From contig NZ_MWFK01000001.1 of the NCBI RefSeq assembly GCF_002078175.1, forward strand, positions 5,456,001 to 5,520,000: 64,000 nt of DNA, written 5' to 3'. Each line of letters opens with the position of its first letter. Position 1 is the stretch's first letter. Below, piece after piece: positions 1 through 8,216 of this stretch. The DNA comes from Streptomyces sp. M41(2017) (GTDB taxonomy: Bacteria; Actinomycetota; Actinomycetes; Streptomycetales; Streptomycetaceae). A model generated the notes under the pieces. It had not been told where the DNA came from. It saw only the letters and a program-made list of their open reading frames with translations, and ran no database searches. A program made the position numbers and the translations under genes.

Positions 1-1236
1 GATGGCCGTCCGGCGTTGTCGGTGCGGAGACGCCGGGGTGAAGGGTGTGAAGTACGCGGGTGTGTGGTCTATGGGCAGGTCAGGGCGCCAGGCTGTGAGG
101 ATCTGGGCGCTGCATACGAAGAGGCCGTCGGGGAGGCGGTCGAGGGGGTGCCATGCCCAGTCGCCCACGCTCTCGTGGGGCTGTGTTGCGGGTTCTCCCC
201 GCCAGGCATGAACGATCGCTCCGACGGTGATCCGTGGGACTCCCTCCACGTGGTCGACGAGCGTGCCCAGGAGCTGAACGTCGCCGAGTTCGGCGATCAA
301 GCCGGTCTCCTCGGCGAGTTCGCGAACGGCTGTGGCTTCGAAGGATTCCCCGGCCTCGACGGTTCCGCCCGGCAGTTCGAGGGTGCCGCGGCGATGGCGG
401 CCGAGGAGAAGTCCCTGCTCGCTGAGGAGGATGGTTCCGACGCCGACGGCTGCGTGAGGGGTCGGTGGTTCGGTGGTGCGAGGGCGGCTGCTGATCCGTG
501 CCGGCCGCTGCGTGAGCCGGCGGGCGTGGATGAGCTGTTGGGTGACGGGGACATTCTCGTCAGGGTGGCGCAGCAGGTCGAGTGCCTCGACGCGGAAGCC
601 GTACTGCTTGAGCAGTGCCTCCCACAACGGGGGTGCCAGTACCCACATCTGGGTGGCCAAGGGCGGGTCGTCGCGCAGCAGGATCATCTGTTCGCGTGGA
701 GCCGGTTCCGTGGAGGGCCCATGGCCGTGGAGGTCCGTGTGGAGGAGGGAGAGGACCAGTGGCGCTCCGGGACGCAGGCCTTCGTACAGTGCCGGAAGGG
801 CGCGATGGGGGTCGATGAAAGCGAGCGTCCCGATGGCGTAGGCGGCGTCGAACGGTTCGGCGTCGGCCAGGTACTCGGCCACGTCTCCTTGGGCGAACTC
901 CACATTGTCGATGTGTCCATGGGCGGAGATGGCGCGTTGATGCTGGGTTGGGGACAGTTCGATGCCGGTGACGTGGGCGCCGTGGGCCTGCGCGAGGTGG
1001 ACGGCGTGGTGGCCGGCTCCGGAGCCGATGTCCAGGACGCGTCGGCCGGCGATGTCTCCGAGGATTTCGACGCCTGGTCCTACGCCCTCCCAGGATGTCC
1101 AGGAGATCTGGTCGGGGACGGGCGGGGAGTAGGCACGGGCGAGTTGGCGTCGGCCGTAGACGTTCCAGGCTTCGCTGTTGATGTCCTCGGCGGGCAAGTC
1201 GGCTCCTCGGTGGGCACTGTGACGCCGATCAGACAT
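1..1236 (-). CDS. Bifunctional SAM-dependent methyltransferase / NUDIX hydrolase (C-terminus beyond window edge)
   Basis: Reading leftwards from an ATG at 1236, the frame stays open to base 1, so the gene is partial. The N-terminal half is a class I methyltransferase: motif I DIGSGAGHH lies near residues 69-77, followed by GIELSPTQH and a GDVAEYLADAEPFDAAYAIG stretch. The C-terminal part has a full NUDIX box (GGTVEAGESFEATAVREL, then AEETGL) near residues 290-313. The family therefore suggests both a methyl transfer and hydrolysis of a nucleoside-diphosphate-linked compound; neither substrate is visible. The ATG overlaps the stop of the upstream ASCH-NUDIX gene by 8 nt, so the two are probably translationally coupled. 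Confidence 0.85.
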   Translation of the reverse strand, partial: MSDRRHSAHRGADLPAEDINSEAWNVYGRRQLARAYSPPVPDQISWTSWEGVGPGVEILGDIAGRRVLDIGSGAGHHAVHLAQAHGAHVTGIELSPTQHQRAISAHGHIDNVEFAQGDVAEYLADAEPFDAAYAIGTLAFIDPHRALPALYEGLRPGAPLVLSLLHTDLHGHGPSTEPAPREQMILLRDDPPLATQMWVLAPPLWEALLKQYGFRVEALDLLRHPDENVPVTQQLIHARRLTQRPARISSRPRTTEPPTPHAAVGVGTILLSEQGLLLGRHRRGTLELPGGTVEAGESFEATAVRELAEETGLIAELGDVQLLGTLVDHVEGVPRITVGAIVHAWRGEPATQPHESVGDWAWHPLDRLPDGLFVCSAQILTAWRPDLPIDHTPAYFTPFTPASPHRQRRTAI

Positions 1237-2089
1237 GCGTGACGAAGTACGCGGGACCCTCGCCGCGGCGGGATCTCTCGATGGCGTCGAGGCGGGCGAA
1301 GTCCTGAGGGGCCATCAGCGCCTGCCAGTCGGGTAGGTCGTGGACGGCCCACATGTCGTGTTCGGCGGGATCGAGGCGGATCCGGCGGAGCTGATCGGCG
1401 CTGAGCCGGCCGCCGTCGAAGATGAGGCCTACTTTGTCGAGGGGCGTCCGGGTGCCGGTGTGCAGGAAGTGCACCATGAGCAGGCGCGGGGTCTCCGTGT
1501 CGAGTTCGAGGCCTGTTTCCTCGAACGTTTCACGACGGGCGGTCCGGAGCGGGTCCTCTCCGACGTCGAGGTCGCCGCCGGGGAATTGCCAGGGCCGGGA
1601 TCCGTGGACCGACCGCAACTGCACCGGCCGGTCGTGGTCGTCCCGTACGTACAGGCCGCCGTACATCGTGTGATGGGGAAGCGTCTCCGCGTACTGGGAG
1701 GGCGTCATCGGCGTAGGACGGCCGGGCCGCGCGGTCCGGTGGTCGAATGCGAGGACGATGACACCGAGTGCTTCTCGGGCCGGCGGGTAGATCGCCCGGA
1801 GGCCGGCCAGGAGTTCGGCTCTCGTCGCGTCCGGGTCGATGCGGATGTGGTCCTCCGCGTTGAGCAGCGCCTCGAACGAGGTGTACCAGGTGACCCGGTT
1901 CACCTCGATGTCGAGTTCCCGGCCGCTGCCTCGGTCGTGGAAGACGATCGTGTCTCCGACTGAGACTTCGGCCTTATCCGGGGTGGCCACGCGGACTTCG
2001 ATCGTCTTGCGTCCGGCTTCGACCTGGTCGTAGTAGCGCTGAAGCAAGTGCATGTGGCGTTCGGGGGTGCCCGGTGCGACGTCGGTCAT
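1229..2089 (-). CDS. ASCH domain-NUDIX hydrolase fusion protein
   Basis: 286 aa from the ATG at 2089, chosen because AGGAGG lies just upstream at good spacing; a longer frame back to 2242 lacks such support. Residues about 10-115 form an ASCH domain (HLLQRYYDQVEAGRKTIEVR, then VGDTIVF), a PUA-like fold linked to RNA or modified-nucleoside chemistry. Residues about 130-286 form a NUDIX domain with a canonical box near 171-194 (GGDLDVGEDP, then RRETFEETGLEL). It is the first gene of a two-gene operon with the methyltransferase-NUDIX gene, so two NUDIX activities are made together. The domain calls are firm; the substrate is unknown. Confidence 0.82.
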   Translation of the reverse strand: MTDVAPGTPERHMHLLQRYYDQVEAGRKTIEVRVATPDKAEVSVGDTIVFHDRGSGRELDIEVNRVTWYTSFEALLNAEDHIRIDPDATRAELLAGLRAIYPPAREALGVIVLAFDHRTARPGRPTPMTPSQYAETLPHHTMYGGLYVRDDHDRPVQLRSVHGSRPWQFPGGDLDVGEDPLRTARRETFEETGLELDTETPRLLMVHFLHTGTRTPLDKVGLIFDGGRLSADQLRRIRLDPAEHDMWAVHDLPDWQALMAPQDFARLDAIERSRRGEGPAYFVTHV

Positions 2090-2322
2090 GAGCCTCCTCC
2101 TCATGTGCGGGTGCGGGCCGGAGCGGCCCCACCATGCTTCCTCCAGGACGGGTCGGTCATGCCGGATGCCCCAGAGTTTTCCGAGGGGCGGTGGGTCCTC
2201 GACGGGATCAGCGATGGCGACAACGGCGGGCAGCCGACCCACCCGGGCGGCACAACCCGCGGGAGAGTCCGAGGCGCTGAAGGCGCGGCGTACCGGGCCG
2301 CGCTCCGACAGGACGGGCCCTT

Positions 2323-4056
2323 TCAGCCCTCGGGGTCCTGGAAACGGGCCAGTTCACTGTCGATCATGGACTGTGCCCGGGACAGGACACGGGAGTTGTA
2401 CGTGCCGCTGGCCCGGAGGGAGAGCAGGGCGTTCTGCTGGGCGACGGCTGCGGCAAGCATCAGTTCCTGATACTGCTCGCGGGGATTGACGTCCTCCGGG
2501 ACGACCCCTTGAGGAGTGGGCCGGCGCCGACGGGCTTCGGTCCAGGTGCGCACCTGCTCCCGGATCACCGGATCGAAGGGGGTGCCGTCAGCCATGGTCA
2601 GACTCGGGTCGGCGAGTGCCTCCGTCACCTCGTCGGTCATGGCCGCGTACAGCTCGCCGAAGGCGGCCCGGTCGGCGGCCTCGTCGTCGCCGTCGACCCT
2701 CAGCCGGCGGATGACCCAGGGGAGCGTCAGCCCCTGGAGGAGCAAGGTCGTGGTGGCCACGGTGAACGCGATCAGGAGCAGTTGCGGCCGATAGGGAGTG
2801 TCGGACGGCAGTGTCTGGGCGGCGGCCACCGTGACGGCGCCCCGCATTCCCGACCAGGCGATCACGGTCCCGCCGCGCCAGCCGAACTTCTCGTTGATCC
2901 TGAAGTCGGCGTCGCTCCGGCCCCGTACCAGCCGTCCCTGAAGACGTTCCGGGTCGCTCTTCCGGAACCTGTGGGGCAGCTCCTGGCCGCTGTTGAGTTT
3001 GTCCGCGAGATCGTCCACCGCGGTGCGGAACGTCTCGGCCTTGTCCGCGTCGTGCCTGAGCGAGGCGACCAGCGGGACCAGGAACAACATGCGGGCCGCG
3101 ATCGCCAGCAGCGAGGCCAGCAGGCCGATCCCGACGGCGTGCGTGACGCTCTGGCCCGCATCGCGTGCCTGGTCCACCAGCGTCCGGAGCTGCAGCCCCA
3201 TCAGCAGGAAGATCCCGCTCTCCAACAGGAACGCGATGGTCTGCCAGTTGATGTCCTCGGCGAGCCGGTCCCGGGCGCGCAGGAAGCGCGGGCTCAGGTG
3301 GCCGCTGACCAGTCCCGTCACCACGACGGCCAGCACCCCCGACGCCCCCAGCGCCTCGGCCGGCAGGAACGACAGGAACGGTACGACGAACGAGAGCGCC
3401 GTGTTGGGGACCGTGTCCCTGAGCCGACCCCGCACCAGCACCGTCAGGACGCCCACCAGGACGCCCAGCAGCGTGGCGACGGCGACCGAGAACACGAAGT
3501 CCGCCCCCACCCTCCAAGGGTGCACGGAGGAGGTCATCGCGGTGATCGCCGAAGCCAGCAGGACCAGCGAGGACGCGTCGTTGACCAGACCCTCGCCCTC
3601 GAGGATGGTCATCAGCCGCGACGGCAGCCCGAGCCGCTTGCCGATGGAGGTGGCCGCGACCGCGTCGGTCGGGCTGATGATCGCGCCGAGCGCGAAGGCG
3701 GCGGCCAGTCCGAGACCGGGCAGCAGCCAGGCGAACAGATAGCCCTCGCAGAGGGTGGTGACGGCGACGAGCAGGACGGCGAGCCGCAGGATGGTCTTGA
3801 TGTCCCGCCGGAAGTCGATGACCGGCATGTGCACCGCGGAGGCGTACAGCAACGGGGGCAGCACGACGGTGAGGACGAGCTCGGGCTCCACCTCGATGTG
3901 GGGAACCTCCGGCAGGAAACTGAGCCCGATGCCGACCACGACCAGGGCGAGCGGCGCGGCCACACCCACTCTGCGCGACGCGGCCGCCACCGCGACGACA
4001 CTGATGACACCCAGCACGGCGACCAACGTCAGTTCCACGAGCCCGTTCCCATCCAC
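2323..4056 (-). CDS. Na+/H+ antiporter, CPA1 (NhaP/NHE-type) family
   Basis: A 577-aa membrane protein starting at GTG 4056. The first ~435 residues are a run of hydrophobic helices carrying CPA1 hallmarks: LPPLLYASAVH, GAIISPTDAVAATSIGKRLG and EGEGLVNDASSLVLL, the latter two holding the acidic ion-binding residues, plus WSGMRGAVTVAAA late in the membrane domain. The last ~140 residues are a hydrophilic cytoplasmic tail. Members of the family exchange Na+ (or K+) for protons for pH and salt homeostasis. It appears to be a single-gene unit, with the NUDIX operon downstream on the same strand after a 233-nt gap. Confidence 0.92.
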   Translation of the reverse strand: MDGNGLVELTLVAVLGVISVVAVAAASRRVGVAAPLALVVVGIGLSFLPEVPHIEVEPELVLTVVLPPLLYASAVHMPVIDFRRDIKTILRLAVLLVAVTTLCEGYLFAWLLPGLGLAAAFALGAIISPTDAVAATSIGKRLGLPSRLMTILEGEGLVNDASSLVLLASAITAMTSSVHPWRVGADFVFSVAVATLLGVLVGVLTVLVRGRLRDTVPNTALSFVVPFLSFLPAEALGASGVLAVVVTGLVSGHLSPRFLRARDRLAEDINWQTIAFLLESGIFLLMGLQLRTLVDQARDAGQSVTHAVGIGLLASLLAIAARMLFLVPLVASLRHDADKAETFRTAVDDLADKLNSGQELPHRFRKSDPERLQGRLVRGRSDADFRINEKFGWRGGTVIAWSGMRGAVTVAAAQTLPSDTPYRPQLLLIAFTVATTTLLLQGLTLPWVIRRLRVDGDDEAADRAAFGELYAAMTDEVTEALADPSLTMADGTPFDPVIREQVRTWTEARRRRPTPQGVVPEDVNPREQYQELMLAAAVAQQNALLSLRASGTYNSRVLSRAQSMIDSELARFQDPEG

Positions 4057-4383
4057 CGCGATCTTCGTGCGTGCGGTGTCCCGGCCCGATCACATCCCGT
4101 GACCACCTGTCGTGCGGTTCGACCGGGCACACCGTGCCGGTGACGGCACTGAAGGCATGCTCTCAGATGGGCCCCCCGACATCGGGCCGCCCCGCAGACC
4201 CGGCGACGCTCACCTCCGACCGGCCGGACCGGCCGACGCGGCACCCATGACGGGTGGAGCGCCCCTGACTGGCGTCACCACAGTGGCGAGTTGGAGGATG
4301 GCCCTCTCCAGCTGGGCCACGTCGATGGACCCTGTGTTTCGACACGGCGCCGCACACGGTGGCGGCTCAGTAAGATCCACCGC
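4057..4383. other. Intergenic region, divergent promoters
   Basis: The 327 bases between the divergent antiporter and the 4384 gene hold no supported gene. The only signal I can point to is TAAGAT at 4371-4376, a -10-like hexamer seven bases before the ATG at 4384, which would give a leaderless or near-leaderless transcript. Confidence 0.4.
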
Positions 4384-5172
4384 ATGCCTTGGATACGACG
4401 GCGTGCGCGCCAAGCCAAGTCGGCTGGGGAGCGTCTGCCCGACCTTGAGTTCCTCGCCCTGGTGAGAGCGAGCCTTGAGGAGTACGCGCCCGGTGTGACG
4501 CGGGGGGCTGTACTCAGGGGCAACTCGCTGAGCAGTCCGAGCGGATGGGCCGTGGGTGTGGCGCCGCCCCACCACGGTGGCGGTCACCATTACGACCTCG
4601 TAGCGATGCCGGACGTGGGCGTCCAGCCGGATGTTCCTTGTTTCATGGACTGTGTCGTGGCGATGTCGGGTGACCCCCGCCAAGCGGCCAATGCGTGGGT
4701 CCGGACGGCCGGTGCGTGCATGCTCGAACTCCTCGACCGTCGTGAGGGTTTCGCCGATCACGCGGGTCCCGAGCACGAGCGCGGTGTTCCTGGCTGGTAC
4801 TCGATCATCTCAGGCGCGGCCGGCTTCGGGCTCGACGCCGACGAGAACCGGCGGATGCAGACCGCCGTACTCGACGCGAATGTGCTGCACCGCATCGCGG
4901 ACACCTTCACCGCGGACCTGGAGTCCCCGTTCTTCAACGGCGCCAAGATCTTCTACGGCGGACGGCCCGGCGCGATGCAGGCGGAGATCCGGATCAACGG
5001 GGAGCGTCACGAAACGGCCTCCGCCGCGATGACGGCCCTCGGCCTGCCCGAGCCGAGGGTGTTCACGACGGTCCGCTATTACGCGCTGCTGCTCCCGGTG
5101 CCGGACGGCGGCGGAGAGCCGAGTTACCCACCGGGGCGCCTCAACGGCCCGGTGACCGAGGGACTCGACTAG
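4384..5172 (+). CDS. Uncharacterised actinobacterial protein (possibly DUF6348-type)
   Basis: 262 aa from ATG 4384; a longer in-frame start at 4291 lacks a ribosome binding site, while 4384 sits just after a -10-like TAAGAT. I see no signal peptide or membrane segment. Features include HHYDLVAMPDVGVQPDVPCFMDCV near the N-terminal third and a conserved-looking GAKIFYGGRPGAMQAEIRIN segment. The pattern recalls a family of Streptomyces hypothetical proteins (DUF6348), but this is from memory and not certain. Function unknown. It stands alone on its strand, just upstream of the decayed pseudogene. Confidence 0.75.
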   Translation: MPWIRRRARQAKSAGERLPDLEFLALVRASLEEYAPGVTRGAVLRGNSLSSPSGWAVGVAPPHHGGGHHYDLVAMPDVGVQPDVPCFMDCVVAMSGDPRQAANAWVRTAGACMLELLDRREGFADHAGPEHERGVPGWYSIISGAAGFGLDADENRRMQTAVLDANVLHRIADTFTADLESPFFNGAKIFYGGRPGAMQAEIRINGERHETASAAMTALGLPEPRVFTTVRYYALLLPVPDGGGEPSYPPGRLNGPVTEGLD

Positions 5173-5184
5173 AGCCAGCCTGCT

Positions 5185-5548
5185 GGTCACTTCGCATTCC
5201 GCCACGCCACCGGGCACGCCACCGACGTGGAGCCTCGTGCTCTCGCCGCCGTGCTGGACACCTTCATGCGGGCGTGTTGCCCCACACGTTGCGCAACACG
5301 CCCGCATCGGCCGGGACGCAACTCCAGGTGGTCATCGATGGGCCGGTCGGTGGTACGTGGACCGCGACCGCCACAGGGGAGCGCCGGTCGCCGGCCGGGC
5401 GGCCGCATCCGTGCGGCTGCACCCGGAGACCACGTAGCGGCTGTGCACCCGCGGCATCGATCCCGACACCGCCCTGGCCCGAGCCCGCATCAACGGCGAT
5501 CACCAACTCGCCGCAGCGGCCTGCCGGATCGTGTCTATCGTCTCCTGA
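5185..5548 (+). pseudogene. Decayed C-terminal domain of a mycothiol-dependent maleylpyruvate-isomerase-type protein
   Basis: Three consecutive frames together spell one familiar protein. First comes GHFAFRHATGHATDVEPRAL to about 5275. After a shift follows LPHTLRNTPASAGTQLQVVI with GGTWTATATGE to about 5390. After another shift come VRLHPETT, a TAG stop where a Trp codon (TGG) is expected, and RLCTRGIDPDTALARARING through CRIVSIVS, ending at TGA 5546-5548. This matches the C-terminal domain found in MDMPI-family proteins. At least two frameshifts and one nonsense change mean it cannot make product, and the N-terminal half is absent. It is a relic next to the catabolic island. Confidence 0.72.
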
Positions 5549-5582
5549 CGCGGACCGATCGTCGCCCGGGGAACTCCTGCGG

Positions 5583-6317
5583 CTAGCGCGAGGAGTCCGC
5601 GAGTGCCGTCATCTCCAGGAGGACGCGGGCCGTCGCATCGGGTGCTTCCAGCATCATGTCGTGACCGACGGCGAGTGTCCGCACGGCGCAACCCTGGGCG
5701 ACCGCGGTCGCGAAGGACGCGTCCAGACTGGGCAACGGCGGCTCTGTGTGGCGTACGTAGAACCGGGGGAGTGCTTCGAGAGGAGCGGGGTCGAATCGCA
5801 CGGCCTCGGTCTGGCAGCGGAACGGGAAGGCCGTGAGGCGGGGACCCGCCCAGGCGCGGACCATCTCGTCGCGCACACCCCACTGCGACAGGAAGGCAGG
5901 GTCGGCCGGCAGGTACCAGCCGTCGCCGGCCGCGGCCACCTGCTCGCGATAGCGCCGGGCGACCTCCGGCGGTTCGACATCCAGGAGACATTCACCCGAG
6001 TTCACGACGAACCCGCCGAGCCACACCACGCTGCTCAGGCGCCCTCGCGCGCGTTCCGCGACCGGGCCCGCCAGGATGCCGGCGTAGCTGTGCAGGACGA
6101 GGTGGACGTCCTGGAGGTCCTCGTACCAGAGCAGGTCCGTCAGGTCGTCGATGTGAGTGGAGACTCCGACCGAGGGCGACAACTGGCCGCTGCGCTCACC
6201 CTGTCCCGTGAGACTGGGCGTGAAGACCCGGTGCCCACGTGCGGTCAGGGCGTCGCGTACCTTCCGCCAGCACCAACCACCGTGCATGGCACCGTGGACC
6301 AGGAGAAAGGTGGCCAT
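5583..6317 (-). CDS. Alpha/beta hydrolase (esterase-like)
   Basis: 244 aa from ATG 6317, which has GAGGTGA at suitable spacing; an in-frame GTG lies 9 nt upstream. The oxyanion-hole motif LVHGAMHGGWCW is at residues 6-17, the nucleophile Ser77 is in HSYAG, and the catalytic His is in VGHDMML near the C-terminus. The short cap resembles the hydroxynitrile-lyase/salicylate-esterase type subgroup. No signal peptide is present, so it is cytoplasmic. It is divergent from the IclR gene that opens the catabolic island, so it could be a peripheral ester-hydrolysing step, but that is inference from position only. Confidence 0.85.
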   Translation of the reverse strand: MATFLLVHGAMHGGWCWRKVRDALTARGHRVFTPSLTGQGERSGQLSPSVGVSTHIDDLTDLLWYEDLQDVHLVLHSYAGILAGPVAERARGRLSSVVWLGGFVVNSGECLLDVEPPEVARRYREQVAAAGDGWYLPADPAFLSQWGVRDEMVRAWAGPRLTAFPFRCQTEAVRFDPAPLEALPRFYVRHTEPPLPSLDASFATAVAQGCAVRTLAVGHDMMLEAPDATARVLLEMTALADSSR

Positions 6318-6664
6318 GAGCGTCACCTCGCGACAGTGGATCGGGGACGGCCGGCCCGGCGGACCAAGCGCCAGCGGTCACCATCAGTATGCGTCGACGC
6401 GTGATGGCATACGGAGAACGCCACGGTTCAGCAGATGAGTGAGGCTGATGCGCCTGGGGTGAGCACACCCTGGGGGTGGACACACCTGACCCGAGGCCCT
6501 GCGACGGGCCTTGTGTCCTTGGCGACCGAATCACGGGCCGGCGTCCCTGCGAGAGCGGCACGGTGACGATGTCGGTGGCCAGGCCATCTTCGGAACCACG
6601 GGGTGCGTGCGCAGGGAGGTTTAATACGAACGGGTACGACACCCGGACCGGAAGGTAGGAAGAC
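6318..6664. promoter_or_regulatory. Divergent regulatory region, hydrolase / IclR
   Basis: This 347-base region contains no supported gene. A short inverted repeat CGGGT-acgac-ACCCG at 6631-6645 lies about 20 bases before the IclR start, with an AT-rich TTTAATAC just ahead of it; it is a possible IclR autoregulatory site but the arms are only 5 bases. Confidence 0.3.
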
Positions 6665-7477
6665 GTGGCGAACGGCCTTTCCCGGCAACACGGCGGGGCG
6701 CTGGACGACGATGTGGATGAGCAGGGTGGCGGAGCTCTCGTACCGGCGGTGTCGCGCACGGTCCGGGTGCTGGACACCCTGGCTCGGCACGTCGGTGGTG
6801 CCACGCTCACCGAGCTCGCCAAGAGCTGCTCGCTCGCCAAGAGCACGGCTTCGAACCTGATTCGGACGATGGTGGCCGAGGGCCTGATCAGCTACGACAG
6901 CGAGACTCGGCGCTACAACCTCGGGCCGTTGCTGGTGGAGTACGGCATCGCGGCGGTGACCCGCACCACGCCGGTCACTGAGGCGCGGCCTTACATGGAG
7001 CGGCTCGCCGAGCGGACACAGCTGGCGTGCCTCGCGATCCAGCCGATGCCCGACGGGCACTTCACGGCGATCGCCAAGATCGAGAGCCGCAAAGACATCA
7101 AGATCACGATCGAGATAGGGGCGCGTTTCGATCGGACCGCGCCGCTGCTCAGCCGACTGATCGCCGCTTGGGACGAGTCCGCGAAGCAGGTCGTGCGGCC
7201 TGACGGACCGAGTCGTGCGGAACTGCGCGCCCATGGTTTTGGGGCCGTCTTCGGTGAGTACCGTCCTGAACTCAACGTCGCGGGTTTCCCGGTCTTCGAC
7301 CGAGATGGATACCCCTGCCTGCTGATCACCCTGCTCGGTATCGGCGCGGATCTCACGCCGCACGACGTCGAGGAGCTGGCGGAGTACCTGGTACTTGCGG
7401 CTCGGGCCATCACTGCCCGCAGTGGTGGACAGGTACCGGCCGACTACCCTGCCGCCGGGGAGGAATCTGCCGTCTGA
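6665..7477 (+). CDS. IclR-family transcriptional regulator
   Basis: 270 aa from GTG 6665 (GGAAG and AGGAAG precede it). Residues about 28-90 form the winged helix-turn-helix (SRTVRVLDTLARH, LTELAKSCSLAKSTASNLIR, YNLGPLLVEYG). Residues about 95-255 match the GAF-like IclR effector domain (ARPYMERLAERTQLACLAI ... GYPCLLITLLGIGADLTPHD). IclR proteins commonly control catabolic operons in response to a pathway compound. As the first gene of the plus-strand island, it is the natural candidate regulator of the downstream pathway. A 20-residue N-terminal extension before the HTH is not characteristic of the family and may be disordered. Confidence 0.9.
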   Translation: MANGLSRQHGGALDDDVDEQGGGALVPAVSRTVRVLDTLARHVGGATLTELAKSCSLAKSTASNLIRTMVAEGLISYDSETRRYNLGPLLVEYGIAAVTRTTPVTEARPYMERLAERTQLACLAIQPMPDGHFTAIAKIESRKDIKITIEIGARFDRTAPLLSRLIAAWDESAKQVVRPDGPSRAELRAHGFGAVFGEYRPELNVAGFPVFDRDGYPCLLITLLGIGADLTPHDVEELAEYLVLAARAITARSGGQVPADYPAAGEESAV

Positions 7478-7487
7478 AACTGGTTTC
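7476..7487. promoter_or_regulatory. Palindrome GAAACTGGTTTC, possible TetR operator
   Basis: GAAAC-tg-GTTTC overlaps the IclR stop codon and lies about 100 bases upstream of the TetR start. A second TGGTTTCG copy follows at 7500-7507. It shares GAAACT with the larger inverted repeat at 7589-7607, which suggests one regulator could bind both. Confidence 0.4.
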
Positions 7488-7550
7488 GTATCACTTGCGT
7501 GGTTTCGAGCGGGAGGAGTGCGGCGGTCCTGCCGGGTCGGGCCGAGTGCC

Positions 7551-7579
7551 TTGACGGCGCAGGTGGCGGGGTGCAGGAT
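7551..7579 (+). promoter_or_regulatory. Promoter of the TetR gene (leaderless)
   Basis: TTGACG at 7551-7556 and CAGGAT at 7574-7579 are separated by 17 bases. Transcription would begin at or right next to the ATG at 7587, giving a leaderless mRNA; no ribosome binding site is visible ahead of the start, which agrees. Confidence 0.5.
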
Positions 7580-7586
7580 CGCACCC

Positions 7587-8216
7587 ATGGAAACTAATTC
7601 AGTTTCCGGCGTTTCCACGGATGATGCGCAGCGTGCCGATCTCATCGTGGAAGCCGCCGGCCGGCTTTTTTTCGCGCCGGGTTGCCCGCGGGTGAGTATG
7701 GACGACCTCGCGCGCGAGCTAGGGATGAGCAAGAAGACGATCTACCGCCACTTCCCAGACAAGCGCAGTCTGCTGGCCGCGGTCCTGGACCGGAAGTTCG
7801 CGGCTGTGGAGCGCTCGTTGATCGCTGCTGTGGAGAACGCGGAGGGGCAGCCGCTGGACGTCCGCATACAACGGTTCCTGATCGCGGCGGGCAGTGAGCT
7901 GGACAAGCTCGGTGCGGCTCAGCTCGCTCTGGGCCGGGGTGACGCCATGTTGCGCGAGTACGTGGAGCAGCGAGTGGACGAGGTGATCTACCGCCGGCTC
8001 GACGAGTTGCTCGTAGACGGTCACCGGCAAGGGGTGCTGCCCGCGCCGCCGGAACTGCTCAGCGCGATCATCTCCGGGGCGCTCGAACGGTTGCTCACCT
8101 CGCAACTGCCCCGCGAACTGAACTGGACTGCGGCCGATCTCCTGCGGGCGACCGTCGATACCGTGCTGTACGGGGCGATCCACTCCCGGGACCACGCCGT
8201 CGCCGATGCGCCGTAG
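7587..8216 (+). CDS. TetR-family transcriptional regulator
   Basis: 209 aa from ATG 7587. The start is set by the promoter and by where the TetR fold begins: ADLIVEAAGRLFFAPGCPRV, then the HTH MDDLARELGMSKKTIYRHFP at about residues 38-57. The rest is a ligand-binding and dimerisation domain with no recognisable ligand pocket signature. An inverted repeat GGAAACT-N5-AGTTTCC begins inside the start codon, so the protein probably represses its own gene. It sits between IclR and the binding-protein gene, so it could control either the island or only itself. Confidence 0.9.
   Translation: METNSVSGVSTDDAQRADLIVEAAGRLFFAPGCPRVSMDDLARELGMSKKTIYRHFPDKRSLLAAVLDRKFAAVERSLIAAVENAEGQPLDVRIQRFLIAAGSELDKLGAAQLALGRGDAMLREYVEQRVDEVIYRRLDELLVDGHRQGVLPAPPELLSAIISGALERLLTSQLPRELNWTAADLLRATVDTVLYGAIHSRDHAVADAP
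7589..7607. promoter_or_regulatory. TetR operator-like inverted repeat overlapping its own start codon
   Basis: GGAAACT (7589-7595), spacer AATTC, AGTTTCC (7601-7607): perfect 7-base arms in an otherwise GC-rich coding start. Its position just downstream of the predicted transcription start would block elongation or initiation, the usual arrangement for TetR autorepression. Confidence 0.55.

Noticed and set aside
16..1242. Long plus-strand open frame (408 codons)
   Set aside because: It is antisense to the methyltransferase-NUDIX gene, whose minus-strand motifs are clear; the plus frame has no recognisable domain.
2509..4143. 544-codon plus-strand frame
   Set aside because: Antisense to the antiporter; composition dominated by Arg/Gln/His/Gly, typical of shadow frames in high-GC DNA.
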